NCBI GenBank assembly: GCA_036574075.1
Contig: JAINCN010000056.1
Location: forward strand, 1 to 52,010
Length of the DNA stretch: 52,010 bases
Direction: 5' to 3'
Source of the DNA: Deltaproteobacteria bacterium
GTDB taxonomy: Bacteria; Desulfobacterota; Dissulfuribacteria; Dissulfuribacterales; UBA5754
In this document: piece after piece, positions 1 through 9,074 of the stretch
Layout: each line of letters opens with the position of its first letter
Numbering within the stretch: position 1 is the first letter of the stretch
The notes under the pieces: model-generated
Told to the model about the DNA's origin: nothing
The model's database searches: none
The model's input: the letters and a program-made list of their open reading frames with translations, nothing else
Position numbers and translations under genes: made by a program

Positions 1-5
1 CGAGA

Positions 6-126
6 TGCAAGGCGCGAAATTTTCCAGGAATGAGGAGGGCGAATCACGATTCGCCCCTACAGCGTCAGCCGCATGGGCTGGAAAATTGAAGCAACGCCGC
101 GAGAATCGGGTTTTTTCAGCGGGATC
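6..126. repeat. Family B intergenic repeat, copy B1
   Basis: The outer parts of this 121-bp block are nearly identical to 18457-18567. The left part begins TGCAAGGCGCGAAA; the right part runs from GGAAAATTGAAGCAACGCCG to TTTTTTCAGCGGGATC. AATTTTCC and GGAAAATT form a short inverted pair. The centre differs between copies: here it is the hairpin GGGCGAATC-AC-GATTCGCCC at 37-56, followed by CCTACAG. That same centre occurs alone, inverted and slightly diverged, at 30703-30728. It fills most of the 213 bp upstream of thiD; nothing else is evident there, and no TPP riboswitch is recognisable. Confidence 0.7.
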
Positions 127-213
127 ATAACTGATATGCTATCACGCCTTGCATGCCTTTATACACGCCAGTAGATTTCCTTTCATGAAGCCGATGCAAA
201 GGCCCATGACGCC

Positions 214-1041
214 ATGATTTCCCTTCTTAGTATCGCGGGATCGGATCCTGGCGGCGGGGCCGGGATCCAGCAGGACCTCAAGGTCTTCACCGCTCTCGGC
301 GCGTACGGATGCGCCGTGGTCACGGCCCTTACGGCCCAAAATACGCTCGGGGTCCACGGCATCCTGCCGATCGATCCGTCCTTCGTGTCCGCACAGATTG
401 TGGCGGTGCTGGATGATATCACCCTTGGGGCCGTCAAGGTAGGGATGCTGGCCAACTCGGAAATCGTGGCAACAGTGGCGAAAGACTTGGAGGCATATTC
501 AAGACACGGGATCATCGTGGTCGATCCGGTCATGATCTCCAAAAACGGACGCCCACTCCTCGACGACGCAGGGGTGGATGAGGCCGTCCGCAGCCTCTTC
601 CCCCTGGCCCATGTCCTCACCCCCAACATCCCTGAGGCCGAACACCTCCTTGGGAGAAAGATCAGGGACACGAGGGAAATGGAGGCCGCGTCCCTGGAGC
701 TCCTACGTTTCATCTCCCGCAAAAGGGGCCCTTTGAAAAGCCGAGGGGTAATCCTCAAGGGAGGCCATCTCGAAGGAAGTGTCCCAGTGGATGTCCTCGC
801 GTGCGACGAGGGGGTATTCCAAATGGCAGGTGAGCGCGTTGAAACCACCCACACCCACGGGACCGGCTGCGCCTTTTCCTCGGCCCTTGCCGTATTCCTC
901 GCCGCCGGGGACCCGATTCCAAAGGCCGCCAGAAAGGCCAAGACGTTCGTTGCCGAGGCCATTAGACACGCCTGTGTCGTCGGCCGGGGAATCGGATCCG
1001 TAAATCCTGCGGCCCTCATCACCCCTTGGGAGGCACCATGA
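214..1041 (+). CDS. thiD: Hydroxymethylpyrimidine/phosphomethylpyrimidine kinase ThiD
   Basis: A 275-residue ribokinase-fold kinase that phosphorylates HMP and HMP-P to HMP-PP for thiamine synthesis in the cytoplasm. Visible family motifs are [16 protein letters not shown] (about residues 8-23), the DPVM strand (about 109), [11 protein letters not shown] (about 136) and the C-terminal anion-hole motif [11 protein letters not shown] (about 215-225). Length matches the family. ATG 214 is the first in-frame ATG; the ATG at 185 is in another frame and stops at once. Only a weak purine stretch precedes it. The stop overlaps the fumarase start as ATGA, so the two are probably translationally coupled although the pathways are unrelated. 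No other thiamine gene is in the window, so salvage alone is possible. Confidence 0.95.
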   Translation: MISLLSIAGSDPGGGAGIQQDLKVFTALGAYGCAVVTALTAQNTLGVHGILPIDPSFVSAQIVAVLDDITLGAVKVGMLANSEIVATVAKDLEAYSRHGIIVVDPVMISKNGRPLLDDAGVDEAVRSLFPLAHVLTPNIPEAEHLLGRKIRDTREMEAASLELLRFISRKRGPLKSRGVILKGGHLEGSVPVDVLACDEGVFQMAGERVETTHTHGTGCAFSSALAVFLAAGDPIPKAARKAKTFVAEAIRHACVVGRGIGSVNPAALITPWEAP

Positions 1042-2516
1042 AGCCCATTTCTGCACAGGAAATAGCCGAGGCCGTTGCCACCCTCGTCCGGACGGCAAAC
1101 GTCTATCTCCCACAGGACGTAGAGGAGGCCCTTCTGAAGTCCCGAGACCTGGAAGAGGCAGGGGGAAATGCACGGACCGTCCTTGAGATCCTGTGCGAAA
1201 ACGCCCGCATCGCCCGTAAAACCGGGCTTCCCATCTGTCAGGACACGGGGATCGACGTCGTATTCGTACAAAAGGGAGGGTCCGCTGTCATCGATGGCGA
1301 CCTCCGCCGGGCCATCAGTGACGGCATAGCCAGGGGGACTCGGGAGGGCCTTTTGCGCTCATCTGTCTGCGACCCCTTGACCCGGAAAAACACGGGCGAC
1401 AACACACCTGCCGTCATCCACATCGAGACCGAACCCGGCGATGGACTCCAAATCACGGTCCTTCCAAAGGGCTGCGGGAGCGAGAACATGAGCGCCCTTT
1501 TCCTGCTGCCGCCCTCGGCGGGTGTGGACGGGATCGTCCGTTCTGTGGTGGGCCAGGTGAAAAAGGCCGGCCCCAATCCCTGCCCGCCCGGGCTGATCGG
1601 AGTCGGAATCGGCGGGACCATGGAGATGGCCGCCCTCCTCGCCAAAAAGGCCCTCCTCAGACCCTTAGGGTCACGCCACAAAAGGCCGGATGTGGCGGAA
1701 CTGGAGGAGCGGATTCTTGCTGAAATCAACAAACTCGGCATCGGACCCCACGGATTGGGCGGAAAAACCACGACCCTCGGGGTCTCGGCAGAGGTCTTTC
1801 CCTGTCACATCGCAAGCCTTCCGGTTGCGGTCAACATCCAGTGTCACGCAGCCCGAAGGGCATCTGCCACCTGGAACAGGACGGTCGGGAGCTGGGACTT
1901 CACCACGCCAGGACCTCGAACAACCGACCTGGGCAAGGGCCATGTCACCTTTCCCCACGCCAAAAGGATGACCCTGCCCTTCCTCCCCGAGGACGTACGC
2001 TCCCTGCGTGCAGGCGACTGGGTGCTCCTCTCCGGTACACTCTTCACCGGCAGGGACCAGACACACAGGAGGCTCATCGCCCTGCTCGACGCAGGAAAGG
2101 CCTTACCTTTCGATCCCTCGGGCCAGCTCATCTATTATGTCGGCCCCACTCCAGCCCCTGCGGGCATGCCCATCGGATCCGCCGGACCCACGACGAGCTA
2201 CCGGATGGATGCCTATGCCCCACGCCTCCTCGAAGCGGGCATTCGAGCCACCATGGGCAAAGGGAAGAGGTCCCTGGAGGTCAAGGAGGCGATGCGAAGG
2301 ACCGGGGCGGTCTATCTTGCGGCAATCGGCGGGGCCGGGGCGTATCTCGCCCAGTGCATCGAGTCATGCGAACTCATCGCCTTTCCGGAACTGGGTCCTG
2401 AGGCCATGTTCCGCATGGAGGTGAAGGACTTCCCGGCCGTAGTCATAGTGGATACGGAAGGGAGGGACCTCTACGATCTCGTCCTGGAAGGGGATAGACG
2501 TGAGAGAGCAGCCTGA
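1038..2516 (+). CDS. fumA: Class I (Fe-S) fumarate hydratase, alpha and beta domains fused
   Basis: A 492-residue class I fumarase interconverting fumarate and malate with an oxygen-sensitive [4Fe-4S] cluster. The alpha domain covers about residues 1-285 (LPICQDTG at 62-69, [21 protein letters not shown]). The beta domain covers about 310-492 ([42 protein letters not shown]). Likely cluster ligands are C67, C182 and C269, judged by spacing against characterised class I enzymes. ATG 1038 is chosen over the in-frame TTG at 1026 because GGGAGG lies just upstream and it overlaps the thiD stop. Single-chain class I enzymes are common; many anaerobes carry the two halves as separate subunits. Malate dehydrogenase lies close by on the other strand. 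Confidence 0.93.
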   Translation: MKPISAQEIAEAVATLVRTANVYLPQDVEEALLKSRDLEEAGGNARTVLEILCENARIARKTGLPICQDTGIDVVFVQKGGSAVIDGDLRRAISDGIARGTREGLLRSSVCDPLTRKNTGDNTPAVIHIETEPGDGLQITVLPKGCGSENMSALFLLPPSAGVDGIVRSVVGQVKKAGPNPCPPGLIGVGIGGTMEMAALLAKKALLRPLGSRHKRPDVAELEERILAEINKLGIGPHGLGGKTTTLGVSAEVFPCHIASLPVAVNIQCHAARRASATWNRTVGSWDFTTPGPRTTDLGKGHVTFPHAKRMTLPFLPEDVRSLRAGDWVLLSGTLFTGRDQTHRRLIALLDAGKALPFDPSGQLIYYVGPTPAPAGMPIGSAGPTTSYRMDAYAPRLLEAGIRATMGKGKRSLEVKEAMRRTGAVYLAAIGGAGAYLAQCIESCELIAFPELGPEAMFRMEVKDFPAVVIVDTEGRDLYDLVLEGDRRERAA

Positions 2517-2526
2517 CTACTTCTCC

Positions 2527-2547
2527 CTTGACAGGCCCCGGGTCAAG
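2527..2547 (+). terminator. Weak hairpin between fumA and mltA
   Basis: CTTGAC and GTCAAG form a perfect 6-bp stem around a 9-nt loop 10 bp after the fumarase stop; an interrupted T-rich stretch (ATCTTTTTAA) follows about 10 bp later. A second candidate is CCCC-AGCA-GGGG followed by TTTTCTTTTTT at about 2636-2656, which overlaps the 3' end of convergent mltA. Either could end the thiD-fumA transcript. This is an inference from the sequence. Confidence 0.35.
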
Positions 2548-2628
2548 AGGGTATAAATCTTTTTAATCCCCTGCTGGTCCCTCTCTACCACCTCCAACAC
2601 AGACGACCATCATACCCACCTCCATCCT

Positions 2629-3891
2629 TCAATGCCCCAGCAGGGGGTTTTCTTTTTTCAAAAGAACGAGATACAGATCGGCCGGGTTTCGAATGACTCC
2701 TGCGATCCTCCCGGCCTCCTCCCCTTCTCCGCAGTAGAGATCGAGCCGATACGGCCCGGTGATGGCTGCCCCCGAATCCTGATTGCACAGAAGCAGCGCG
2801 CCTTTGGGCGCCCCATCCGGAAGATCCCCGCTTATGACCAGGATCGACCCGAGGGGATAGTGGTTCGTATCGAGAGCGGCTGAATGGTAAGGGGTGAGGA
2901 CCTCGCCCATGCGGCCGATCGGCCCGGTTTCCATCCATTCGAAAAAGATATAGCGGGGGTTGGCGGCAAGGGCCTCCTCGAAAAGGTCAGGATGGGCCCG
3001 GGCCCAGGCGCTGATCCCGGGCCAGTCCGCCTCCTCCTTGGACAGGAACCCGTTTCTGATGAGCCAGGCCCCGATGCTCCTGTACGGGTGCCCGTTCGTG
3101 GCCGCTACATGGATGTACCGGCGCTCCCCGTTTGCAAAAAGGAGGAGGCCTGAACCCTGGATGTGGAGCATGAGCCCGTCCACAGGAGAGGCGAGCCACG
3201 CAAGGACCGGGGTGCCTGAAAGCCGCCCTTCTCTGTCTATCTCCTGACGAGTGAGATAGGGCACGAGGCGGCCGCCGTCCACCCTCCCCCATAACGTCCT
3301 GCTGGGAAGTGCCGGATCAAATCGGTCGAGATCCACCCGGACAAGATCGGAAGGGACCCCGTACAGGGGATAGGTGAAGCCATTGCCTGACACATGCGAG
3401 GCGGCAAGCTCTGGCTGAAAGTACCCAGTGACGAGGACCGGGGCAGGGCCGTCGCCTGTTACACGATAGACGGAAAAACGTCTGGATGCGGCCTCCAAAA
3501 ATGTGTCAAACGAGCCAGCCGAGCAGACAAGATCCAGGAGGGCGCGGGATGTCTCCCGGAGATGCCCGGCCCGGATCCTTCCGCCTCGGAAGGGAAAAGT
3601 GGTCTCTGGGCTGAGGCGTTCGAGATAACGGAGGTTCGCTTCAAGGGCGTTTGCGAGGCCTGTGGGATCCCATGCGATGCGGGAAAAAAGGGCCCTGACC
3701 TCGTCAAAAGAGAGCTCTTCCAAGACCTGGGGGGCTGGGAGAACAGGAGGAACTGGGACGGGCGGAGGAGGCGTGAAGAGCCGGAAGATGACGATGAGGG
3801 CGGAGACGATGCCGGCGAGCCCTGCAAGGCAGAGCGGTACGGTCCACCGGGGTGTCTTCGTGATGTCCTTCTCAGAGTCCGGTGGCTGCAA
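2629..3891 (-). CDS. mltA: Membrane-bound lytic transglycosylase MltA
   Basis: A 420-residue murein hydrolase that cleaves MurNAc-GlcNAc bonds, leaving 1,6-anhydro ends. A hydrophobic segment at about 17-42 followed by a proline-rich linker (PPPPVPVPPVLPAP) suggests an N-terminal membrane anchor; no lipobox is seen, unlike E. coli MltA. The MltA domain covers about 130-320 (VTGYFQPEL, HIQGSGLLLFANGERR) and the C-terminal 3D domain includes NQDSGAAITG and DLY, with D372 and D384 as likely active-site aspartates. The best start is a TTG at 3891, preceded by AGGCAGG and overlapping the 3' end of mdh by 20 bp; no ATG or GTG follows before the hydrophobic segment. It is presumably cotranscribed with mdh. 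Confidence 0.9.
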   Translation of the reverse strand: MQPPDSEKDITKTPRWTVPLCLAGLAGIVSALIVIFRLFTPPPPVPVPPVLPAPQVLEELSFDEVRALFSRIAWDPTGLANALEANLRYLERLSPETTFPFRGGRIRAGHLRETSRALLDLVCSAGSFDTFLEAASRRFSVYRVTGDGPAPVLVTGYFQPELAASHVSGNGFTYPLYGVPSDLVRVDLDRFDPALPSRTLWGRVDGGRLVPYLTRQEIDREGRLSGTPVLAWLASPVDGLMLHIQGSGLLLFANGERRYIHVAATNGHPYRSIGAWLIRNGFLSKEEADWPGISAWARAHPDLFEEALAANPRYIFFEWMETGPIGRMGEVLTPYHSAALDTNHYPLGSILVISGDLPDGAPKGALLLCNQDSGAAITGPYRLDLYCGEGEEAGRIAGVIRNPADLYLVLLKKENPLLGH

Positions 3892-4819
3892 CCTGCCTCT
3901 TCACCGCCTCGACAGACCGGGCAAGGGCCTTTTCTTCCTCCAGGGTAAGCCGGAACTCGAGGATCCTCTCCACTCCCCCTGCCCCGAGCACCACAGGGAC
4001 CCCGAGAAAAAATCCGCTGACCCCGAACTCTCCGTCCAGGTGGACCGCGCAGGGCATGACGCGTTTTTCGTCCTTCAGGATCGCCTGGGCCATCTCTATT
4101 GCAGAAAGACCAGGGGTCGTAAAGGCGCTTCCGGTCTTCAGATGTTCGACGATCTCTGCCCCTCCGTGCTGGGTCCGACGGACGATCTCGTCGATCTCCT
4201 CGTTCGAGAGGAGATCCCTCAAGGGCACCCCCCCAACGGTCGCAAGCCTCACAAGAGGGAGCATGTGGTCTCCGTGGATACCCATGACCAGTGCCGAGAC
4301 ATCAGCGGGCGAGACACCGAGCCGCTCTGCGATGAAGGTCCGATACCGGGCGGAGTCCAAGACACCGGCCATGCCGATGACCCGGTTCCGGGGGAATCCA
4401 GAGACCTTGAACGCCGTGTAGACCATGGCATCGATGGGGTTGGTGACCACGACAAGGCAGGCATTTGGAGACCTTTCGACAACGGCCTCGGTCACTGAAC
4501 GCACGATCCCCACGTTTTGGGCAAGGAGATCCTCCCGGCTCATGCCAGGCCTTCGAGCAAGACCCGCAGTTATGATGACCACGTCCGAATCCGCCGTGTC
4601 CGCGTAATCGTTGGATCCGGAGATCCTGCCGTGATACCCGCAGAGGGGCGCTGACTGGGCCATATCCAAGGCCTTTCCCTGGGGGACGCCCTTCACGACG
4701 TCGAGAAGGACGATCTCGTCCGCAACAGACCGGGCGACCGCCCAGTGGGCCGCCGCTGTCCCGACGGCACCTGAGCCGATGATGCTGAGTTTTGTGCGAC
4801 GTGGGATGGAAGTAGTCAT
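3872..4819 (-). CDS. mdh: Malate dehydrogenase (LDH-like type)
   Basis: A 315-residue NAD-dependent dehydrogenase oxidising malate to oxaloacetate. The Rossmann motif GSGAVGTAAAHWA is near residue 15. The mobile substrate loop reads AGLARRPGMSR; Arg rather than Gln at the specificity position marks malate rather than lactate dehydrogenase. NPIDAMVY and GIHGDHM, which carries the catalytic histidine, are both present. ATG 4819 is preferred to an in-frame TTG at 4855 because it gives the usual family length. It runs toward fumarase, so two consecutive C4-dicarboxylate steps sit together with mltA between them. The upstream gap of 424 bp to alr (4820-5243) holds repeats of families C and A. Confidence 0.93.
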   Translation of the reverse strand: MTTSIPRRTKLSIIGSGAVGTAAAHWAVARSVADEIVLLDVVKGVPQGKALDMAQSAPLCGYHGRISGSNDYADTADSDVVIITAGLARRPGMSREDLLAQNVGIVRSVTEAVVERSPNACLVVVTNPIDAMVYTAFKVSGFPRNRVIGMAGVLDSARYRTFIAERLGVSPADVSALVMGIHGDHMLPLVRLATVGGVPLRDLLSNEEIDEIVRRTQHGGAEIVEHLKTGSAFTTPGLSAIEMAQAILKDEKRVMPCAVHLDGEFGVSGFFLGVPVVLGAGGVERILEFRLTLEEEKALARSVEAVKRQVAATGL

Positions 4820-4865
4820 GGGGTGGATCTTAGCTGGAGACCCAGTGCTTTGCAATCTATAACTT

Positions 4866-4900
4866 CAGTTGTTAGCAGTCAGCTATCAGCTGTCAGTGGT
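4866..4900. repeat. Family C short palindromic repeat
   Basis: This stretch contains AGTCAGCTATCAGCTGTCAG, built from overlapping GCTATCAGC/GCTGTCAGC units. The same motif recurs at 10410-10461 after hemA. It lies in the mdh upstream region. Short repeats of this type are often scattered through genomes; nothing here shows a regulatory role. Confidence 0.5.
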
Positions 4901-4940
4901 AAGAGATGACCGTTTTGCAGCATCCCGGATGGAGTGTAAG

Positions 4941-5114
4941 CTGAATCCGTGAGATATGCACTCAACCTTGCGATTTCACAGCATAAGCCTACGGCCGGGG
5001 TATTTGTGGAGTGAGGCGCCCATGGACGGGGCTCGAACGGCAAATCTGCCCCCATGGACAGGAGGCTATTTGCCGCACGGAACAAATACCCCGGCCGTAG
5101 GCCCACGGATTCAG
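4941..5114. mobile_element. Family A palindromic element, copy 1 (174 bp, intact)
   Basis: Ends are CTGAATCCGTGAG (left) and CCACGGATTCAG (right). Inside, arms of 21 bp at 4987-5007 and 5082-5102 are perfect inverted repeats (core CCTACGGCCGGGG / CCCCGGCCGTAGG). The left or long arm carries an extra stretch of about 30 bp that includes ATATGCACTCAA. The core holds GCGCCCATGGAC and CGGCAAATCTG with complementary partners, so it can fold into two further hairpins. The left flank GTGTAAG and right flank GTGTAAT share 6 of 7 bases, a possible target duplication. Short ORFs through it are by-products. It lies between divergent mdh and alr. Confidence 0.85.
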
Positions 5115-5243
5115 GTGTAATCTGAATCCGGGGTTTTCTTTCCCCGTGCCTATGGGCGATGGATTGACTCCTCCCCTCAGCGGTCGGCATTTTCCGATCC
5201 CCTTGAAAGCCGAAACAAAATACGTCAAGCTCACCCACATCCC

Positions 5244-6371
5244 ATGCCATTTTCTTCCCTCAACCGCATCGAGGTCAATCTCTCGGCCATCCGCCAGAAC
5301 TTCCGTGCGATCGCATCCCTCCATGGCCTTGAAACATCCCGTCTCATGGCGGTTGTCAAGTCGGACGGCTACGGCCACGGGATGGTGGAAGTATCCCGGT
5401 TGCTCGTGGCGGAAGGGGCGTGGGGTCTTGCAATCTTCGACCTCTCCGAGGGAGAAAGGCTTCGTTCGAACGGGATCTCAGCTCGCATCTTCCTTCTCTC
5501 AGGTTTCCCCCTGGGAGACGAGGAGGGAATCATGGCCCTCGGCCTCATCCCAGGGGTCACCCAAAGGGCCCAGCTCCATGCCCTGGAGAAGGAGGCTGCC
5601 CGTCGAAAGGCCAGATGCGAGATCCATCTCAAGGCCGACACCGGAATGGGGCGGATGGGGTTTGAGCCGGAAGAGATCACCGAGATCGTAAAGGCCCGGG
5701 GTGAGTGGCCCCATCTGGCATTTGCTGGCCTTTACACCCATCTCTCCTCGGCAGATGACCCGGAAGACCCTGAGACCCGGCGTCAGATCGATGTCTTCGC
5801 GCGCCTCGTTGCCACGGTCAGGCGCCTCGGCTGGGACCCGCCGTTTCTCCACGCCGCCAACTCTGCCGGCCTCATCCACTTTCCCGAATCCATTTATTCG
5901 ATTGCCCGCATCGGGCTTGCGATCTATGGCGCATACCCTGGGGAGAAGGCAAAGGAAAAGATCGCGCTGCAGCCAGCCATGAGTTTCAAGAGCAGGATCG
6001 TGGAGATCCGATCGTCCCCGCCTGGTTCTCCAGTGAGCTATGGGCATCGGTTCCGCTGCGCCCGAGCAAGCCGCATCGCAGTCCTTCCAGTCGGCTACGA
6101 CGACGGCTATTTCCGCTCCCTCTCCGGCTCGGCCAGGGTCATCATACGGGGGCGACCCCGCCCAGTGCTCGGAAACATCTGCATGAAGGCCCTCATGGTG
6201 GATGTGACCGACGCCCCTGCGGCCGAGGTGGGCGATGAAGCGGTCCTACTCGGCCGCCAGGAGGGTGAAGAAATCACCCTTGAAGAGCTCGCAGAGTGGT
6301 CAGGCACCATCAGTTACGAAGTCATGTGCTCCCTTGGCACGCGAAACACCAGATACCACAAAGGATCATAA
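5244..6371 (+). CDS. alr: Alanine racemase
   Basis: A 375-residue fold-type III PLP enzyme making D-alanine for peptidoglycan. The PLP lysine is K39 in AVVKSDGYGHG; the usual context is VKANAYGHG, so the Ser-Asp pair is a mild variant. The second catalytic base is Tyr 266 in VSYGHRF. HLKADTGMGRMGF and LHAANSAGL fit the barrel consensus. No convincing Shine-Dalgarno precedes ATG 5244. It heads a plus-strand run in which spacings are short or negative: tatB begins 5 bp after its stop. The 129 bp before it, beyond family A copy 1, contain a small CGGGG-CCCCG hairpin at about 5129-5146. Confidence 0.95.
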   Translation: MPFSSLNRIEVNLSAIRQNFRAIASLHGLETSRLMAVVKSDGYGHGMVEVSRLLVAEGAWGLAIFDLSEGERLRSNGISARIFLLSGFPLGDEEGIMALGLIPGVTQRAQLHALEKEAARRKARCEIHLKADTGMGRMGFEPEEITEIVKARGEWPHLAFAGLYTHLSSADDPEDPETRRQIDVFARLVATVRRLGWDPPFLHAANSAGLIHFPESIYSIARIGLAIYGAYPGEKAKEKIALQPAMSFKSRIVEIRSSPPGSPVSYGHRFRCARASRIAVLPVGYDDGYFRSLSGSARVIIRGRPRPVLGNICMKALMVDVTDAPAAEVGDEAVLLGRQEGEEITLEELAEWSGTISYEVMCSLGTRNTRYHKGS

Positions 6372-6375
6372 AAAG

Positions 6376-6777
6376 ATGTTCGGCATCGGACTACCTGAAA
6401 TGCTCTTCATATTTGCCCTTGCCCTTATCGTCCTCGGCCCCGAACAGCTTCCCAAGGTGGCACAACAACTCGGGCGTTTCTTCAGGGAACTCAAAAAGAC
6501 CGGGGAGGAATTCCGCAAACAGCTCGACATCGAGGACATCAAGGATCTCAAGGGGATCCGTGAAGAGGTGGATGATTGGGAAAAGGAGATCATCTCCCCG
6601 CAAAAGGCCGGACCCGCCAAGAAAGAGGGGCCTGGAGGCCTGGGCGGGGAATGGAAGATCGCATCCGGCCCTGCTGCTAAGGCCCCTTCTGCAGGATCAA
6701 CAACAGAAGGTCCTTCCAAGACCCAGGACAACGACAAAAAAGGGAAAGGATCCGGGCCTGAAAAGGATGCATCCTGA
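6376..6777 (+). CDS. tatB: Sec-independent translocase TatB/TatA-family subunit
   Basis: A 133-residue single-span protein. It begins MFGIGLPEMLFIFALALIVL, then the GPEQLPK hinge, an amphipathic helix (QQLGRFFRELKKTGEEFRK) and a long charged, low-complexity tail rich in Lys, Gly, Ser and Pro. Glu at residue 8 and the LGPxxLP hinge are typical of TatB rather than TatA, but single-type TatA/B proteins look similar. It acts with TatC to export folded proteins carrying twin-arginine signals. The start at 6376 fits the conserved N-terminus; a longer in-frame extension would overlap alr and is not conserved. The end overlaps tatC by 11 bp. No separate tatA is in the window. Confidence 0.88.
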   Translation: MFGIGLPEMLFIFALALIVLGPEQLPKVAQQLGRFFRELKKTGEEFRKQLDIEDIKDLKGIREEVDDWEKEIISPQKAGPAKKEGPGGLGGEWKIASGPAAKAPSAGSTTEGPSKTQDNDKKGKGSGPEKDAS

Positions 6778-7528
6778 GGATATCCCCCTCAAACTGCCGT
6801 TTCATGGCCATCTCGAGGAGTTAAGAAAGAGGCTCATGTGGTGCTTTGCCTCTGTCCTTGTCCTTTTCGTCGTGGCCTATGCCTTTTCCGAAAGGATCAT
6901 GAACGCCCTGTTTTACCCGGTCCGCCAGGCCCTTCCTCCCGGGAGCACCCTTGTATATACCTCCCTCACCGAGGGCTTCATGACCCACCTCAAGGTGGCA
7001 TTCTGGACGGCACTCATCCTCGCCGCCCCATTCATACTCCATCAGGTCTGGGCCTTTGTCTCCCCTGGCCTCTACACGCATGAAAAACGCACGGCACGGC
7101 GTTTTCTCCTCTTGTTTTCAGGCCTCTTCCTTACCGGCGGCGTCTTCGGCTACTGGGTCATCATGCCGGTCGTGCTATCCATTTCCCTTGGTTACGCAAG
7201 CACAGATCTCGAACCACTGCCAAGGCTCCAGAACTATCTCCTCTTTGCGCTCAAGACCATCTTCACCTTCGGCCTTATCTTCGAACTCCCCTTTGCCATG
7301 TGCTTCGCCACCCGCTCTGGCATCGTGCACAGGGAGTATTTTCGCCGAAACCGCAAATTCAGCTATATCGCCCTATACATCCTCGCTGTCCTCGTCTCAC
7401 CCGCTGATCTCTTTGCCCAGATACTCCTCTTTCTTCCCCTCATGGGCATGTACGAAGTGGGGATTCTCCTTGGCGGGTCACGCCCTCCATCATCCACAGG
7501 CACCGTTGAAGGGCGGAATCCTTCCTGA
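6767..7528 (+). CDS. tatC: Sec-independent protein translocase TatC
   Basis: A 253-residue polytopic membrane protein that receives twin-arginine signal peptides. The N-terminal cytoplasmic motif HGHLEELRKRL is followed by six hydrophobic segments. Family landmarks are FMTHLKVAFWTALILAAP, the FVSPGLYTHEKR loop (the family FxxPGLxxxE motif) and FELPF in the fifth helix region. The short tail is Ser/Pro-rich. ATG 6767 overlaps the tatB stop and starts just before the conserved domain. It is followed after 12 bp by the siroheme gene in the same run. Confidence 0.95.
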   Translation: MHPEDIPLKLPFHGHLEELRKRLMWCFASVLVLFVVAYAFSERIMNALFYPVRQALPPGSTLVYTSLTEGFMTHLKVAFWTALILAAPFILHQVWAFVSPGLYTHEKRTARRFLLLFSGLFLTGGVFGYWVIMPVVLSISLGYASTDLEPLPRLQNYLLFALKTIFTFGLIFELPFAMCFATRSGIVHREYFRRNRKFSYIALYILAVLVSPADLFAQILLFLPLMGMYEVGILLGGSRPPSSTGTVEGRNPS

Positions 7529-7540
7529 TATCCTCCACGC

Positions 7541-8254
7541 GTGACCTCTCGACGTGATGATGCCCCAGTATGGTATCCCCTCTTTCTCGATCTTCGGGAC
7601 AAGCAGGTCCTTGTTGCGGGTGGCGGACCGGTGGCTGAGCGCAAGATCCTCGGCCTCCTCGAGGCAGGGGCCCGGGTCAAGGTAGTAAGCCCCGTGGCTA
7701 CCGCACGCATTGGCGCCCTGGCTGCAAACGGACGCATCGAATGGGACAGACGGTCGGTAGAGCCCAATGACCTGGACGGCGCCTGGCTCGCTTTTGCCGC
7801 CACATCGGATCCGGAGGCGCAAAGGATCGTCTCCGAGGCCGCGCGGGCCCGAAAGATCTTTTGCAATGTCGCAGACTCGACCGATGCCGGGGGCTTCATC
7901 CTGCCGGCGACGCTCCGACGCCGGGAACTCGTGATCGCCGTCTCCACGGGAGGCCAAAGTCCGGCCCTTGCCCGCAGGATCAGGGATGACATCGATAGAT
8001 CCCTCGACCCTGTCCACGACATCTATGTCTCCCTCCTTGGGGCCCTGCGCTCCCACGTCCTTGAAACGGAAAAGGACCCGGGCCGCAGGTCGGAACTCTG
8101 CCGAAAACTCACAGAGGCCCAGGTCCTCTCCTGGATGGAACGGGGGGACTGGGCCTGCATCGCGGCTTGGGGACAGGCGCACTTCGGGGCCGGGGCCAAG
8201 GAAATCATTCAAAAATTCGCTTCCGTTTCCGGTTCCATCCACCACCATGCATGA
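7541..8254 (+). CDS. Precorrin-2 dehydrogenase / sirohydrochlorin ferrochelatase (SirC/Met8-like)
   Basis: A 237-residue protein matching the N-terminal half of CysG. It oxidises precorrin-2 to sirohydrochlorin with NAD and may insert iron to give siroheme. The NAD motif is VLVAGGGPVAERK near residue 24-36; FCNVADSTDAGGFILPA and VIAVSTGGQSPALARRIR are conserved domain blocks. The start is a GTG at 7541 with no good ribosome site; no in-frame ATG lies near. Its substrate would come from the CobA half of the fusion at 37.9 kb. The 3' end overlaps ccsB by 8 bp. Whether it has ferrochelatase activity cannot be told from sequence alone. Confidence 0.9.
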   Translation: MTSRRDDAPVWYPLFLDLRDKQVLVAGGGPVAERKILGLLEAGARVKVVSPVATARIGALAANGRIEWDRRSVEPNDLDGAWLAFAATSDPEAQRIVSEAARARKIFCNVADSTDAGGFILPATLRRRELVIAVSTGGQSPALARRIRDDIDRSLDPVHDIYVSLLGALRSHVLETEKDPGRRSELCRKLTEAQVLSWMERGDWACIAAWGQAHFGAGAKEIIQKFASVSGSIHHHA

Positions 8255-9074
8255 CTTTCTCTTCCAGGGCGCGGTCTTTTTGTACACACTGGCCACGGCA
8301 GGATTTCTCGTTCACGTGATCACCCTGCAAAAAAGGGCGGAAAAGGTGGCGACCGCATTTCTGGTAGCGGGGTTTGCGTTTCACACCCTTGCCGTGGCCG
8401 CCCGGTGGGTGGCGGCCGGACACGCCCCATTTCTCAACCTCCATGAGAGTCTCTCCTTTCTCGCATGGTCCATCGTGGGCGCCTATCTGCTCGTACAGTG
8501 GCGATACACTATAAAGGCCCTCGGGGCCTTTGCCGCACCCCTTGCACTGACGGTCATGGTCGCGTCATCCCTCCAGCCGAGGGCCATCCTCCCCCTGCCT
8601 CCAGCCCTAAAGAGCCTCTGGCTCCCTGTACATGCGACGATCTGCCTCGCTGCGGACGGGGTCTTTGCCGTCGCATTCTGCCTTGCCTGCATGTACCTCA
8701 TCCAGGAACGGGAGATCAAGAACAAGCGCCTCGGTGCCGTCTTCAAACGCCTTCCCTCCCTCGACACCCTCGACATCCTGAACGGACGGTGCCTCAGCTA
8801 CGGGTTTCTCCTTCTCACCCTTGGGATCGTGACAGGATCCCTCTGGGCCGAAAGCGCCTGGGGCGCTTACTGGAGCTGGGACCCGAAGGAGACGTGGTCC
8901 CTCATCACGTGGTTTTTCTACGCCGCCCTCTTACATCAGCGCCTCACTGTCGGATGGCGCGGAAGAAAGGCGGCCTACATGACGATCCTCGCCTTTATTG
9001 TCCTGATCTTCACCTTCCTCGGTGTGAGCCTCCTGATCCCGAGCCTCCACAGCTATGCATCCCGGTTCAAATAG
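8247..9074 (+). CDS. ccsB: Cytochrome c biogenesis protein CcsB/HemX-type
   Basis: A 275-residue polytopic membrane protein with about eight hydrophobic segments. It has the tryptophan-rich heme-handling motif WGAYWSWDPKETWSL at about residues 211-225 and flanking conserved histidines (HESLSFLAW, PVHATICL). This is the CcsB/ResC/CcmC family that moves or holds heme for c-type cytochrome maturation; a short version next to hemA is also called HemX. ATG 8247 fits the domain start and overlaps the previous gene; it overlaps hemA by 20 bp at the other end. No CcsA or ResB partner is in the window. Confidence 0.85.
   Translation: MHDFLFQGAVFLYTLATAGFLVHVITLQKRAEKVATAFLVAGFAFHTLAVAARWVAAGHAPFLNLHESLSFLAWSIVGAYLLVQWRYTIKALGAFAAPLALTVMVASSLQPRAILPLPPALKSLWLPVHATICLAADGVFAVAFCLACMYLIQEREIKNKRLGAVFKRLPSLDTLDILNGRCLSYGFLLLTLGIVTGSLWAESAWGAYWSWDPKETWSLITWFFYAALLHQRLTVGWRGRKAAYMTILAFIVLIFTFLGVSLLIPSLHSYASRFK

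Noticed and set aside
127-213. Possible TPP riboswitch before thiD
   Set aside because: The conserved CUGAGA and ACCUG-type elements are absent and the leader is too short.
3872-4819. Lactate dehydrogenase
   Set aside because: The substrate loop has ARRPGMSR with the Arg typical of malate dehydrogenase.
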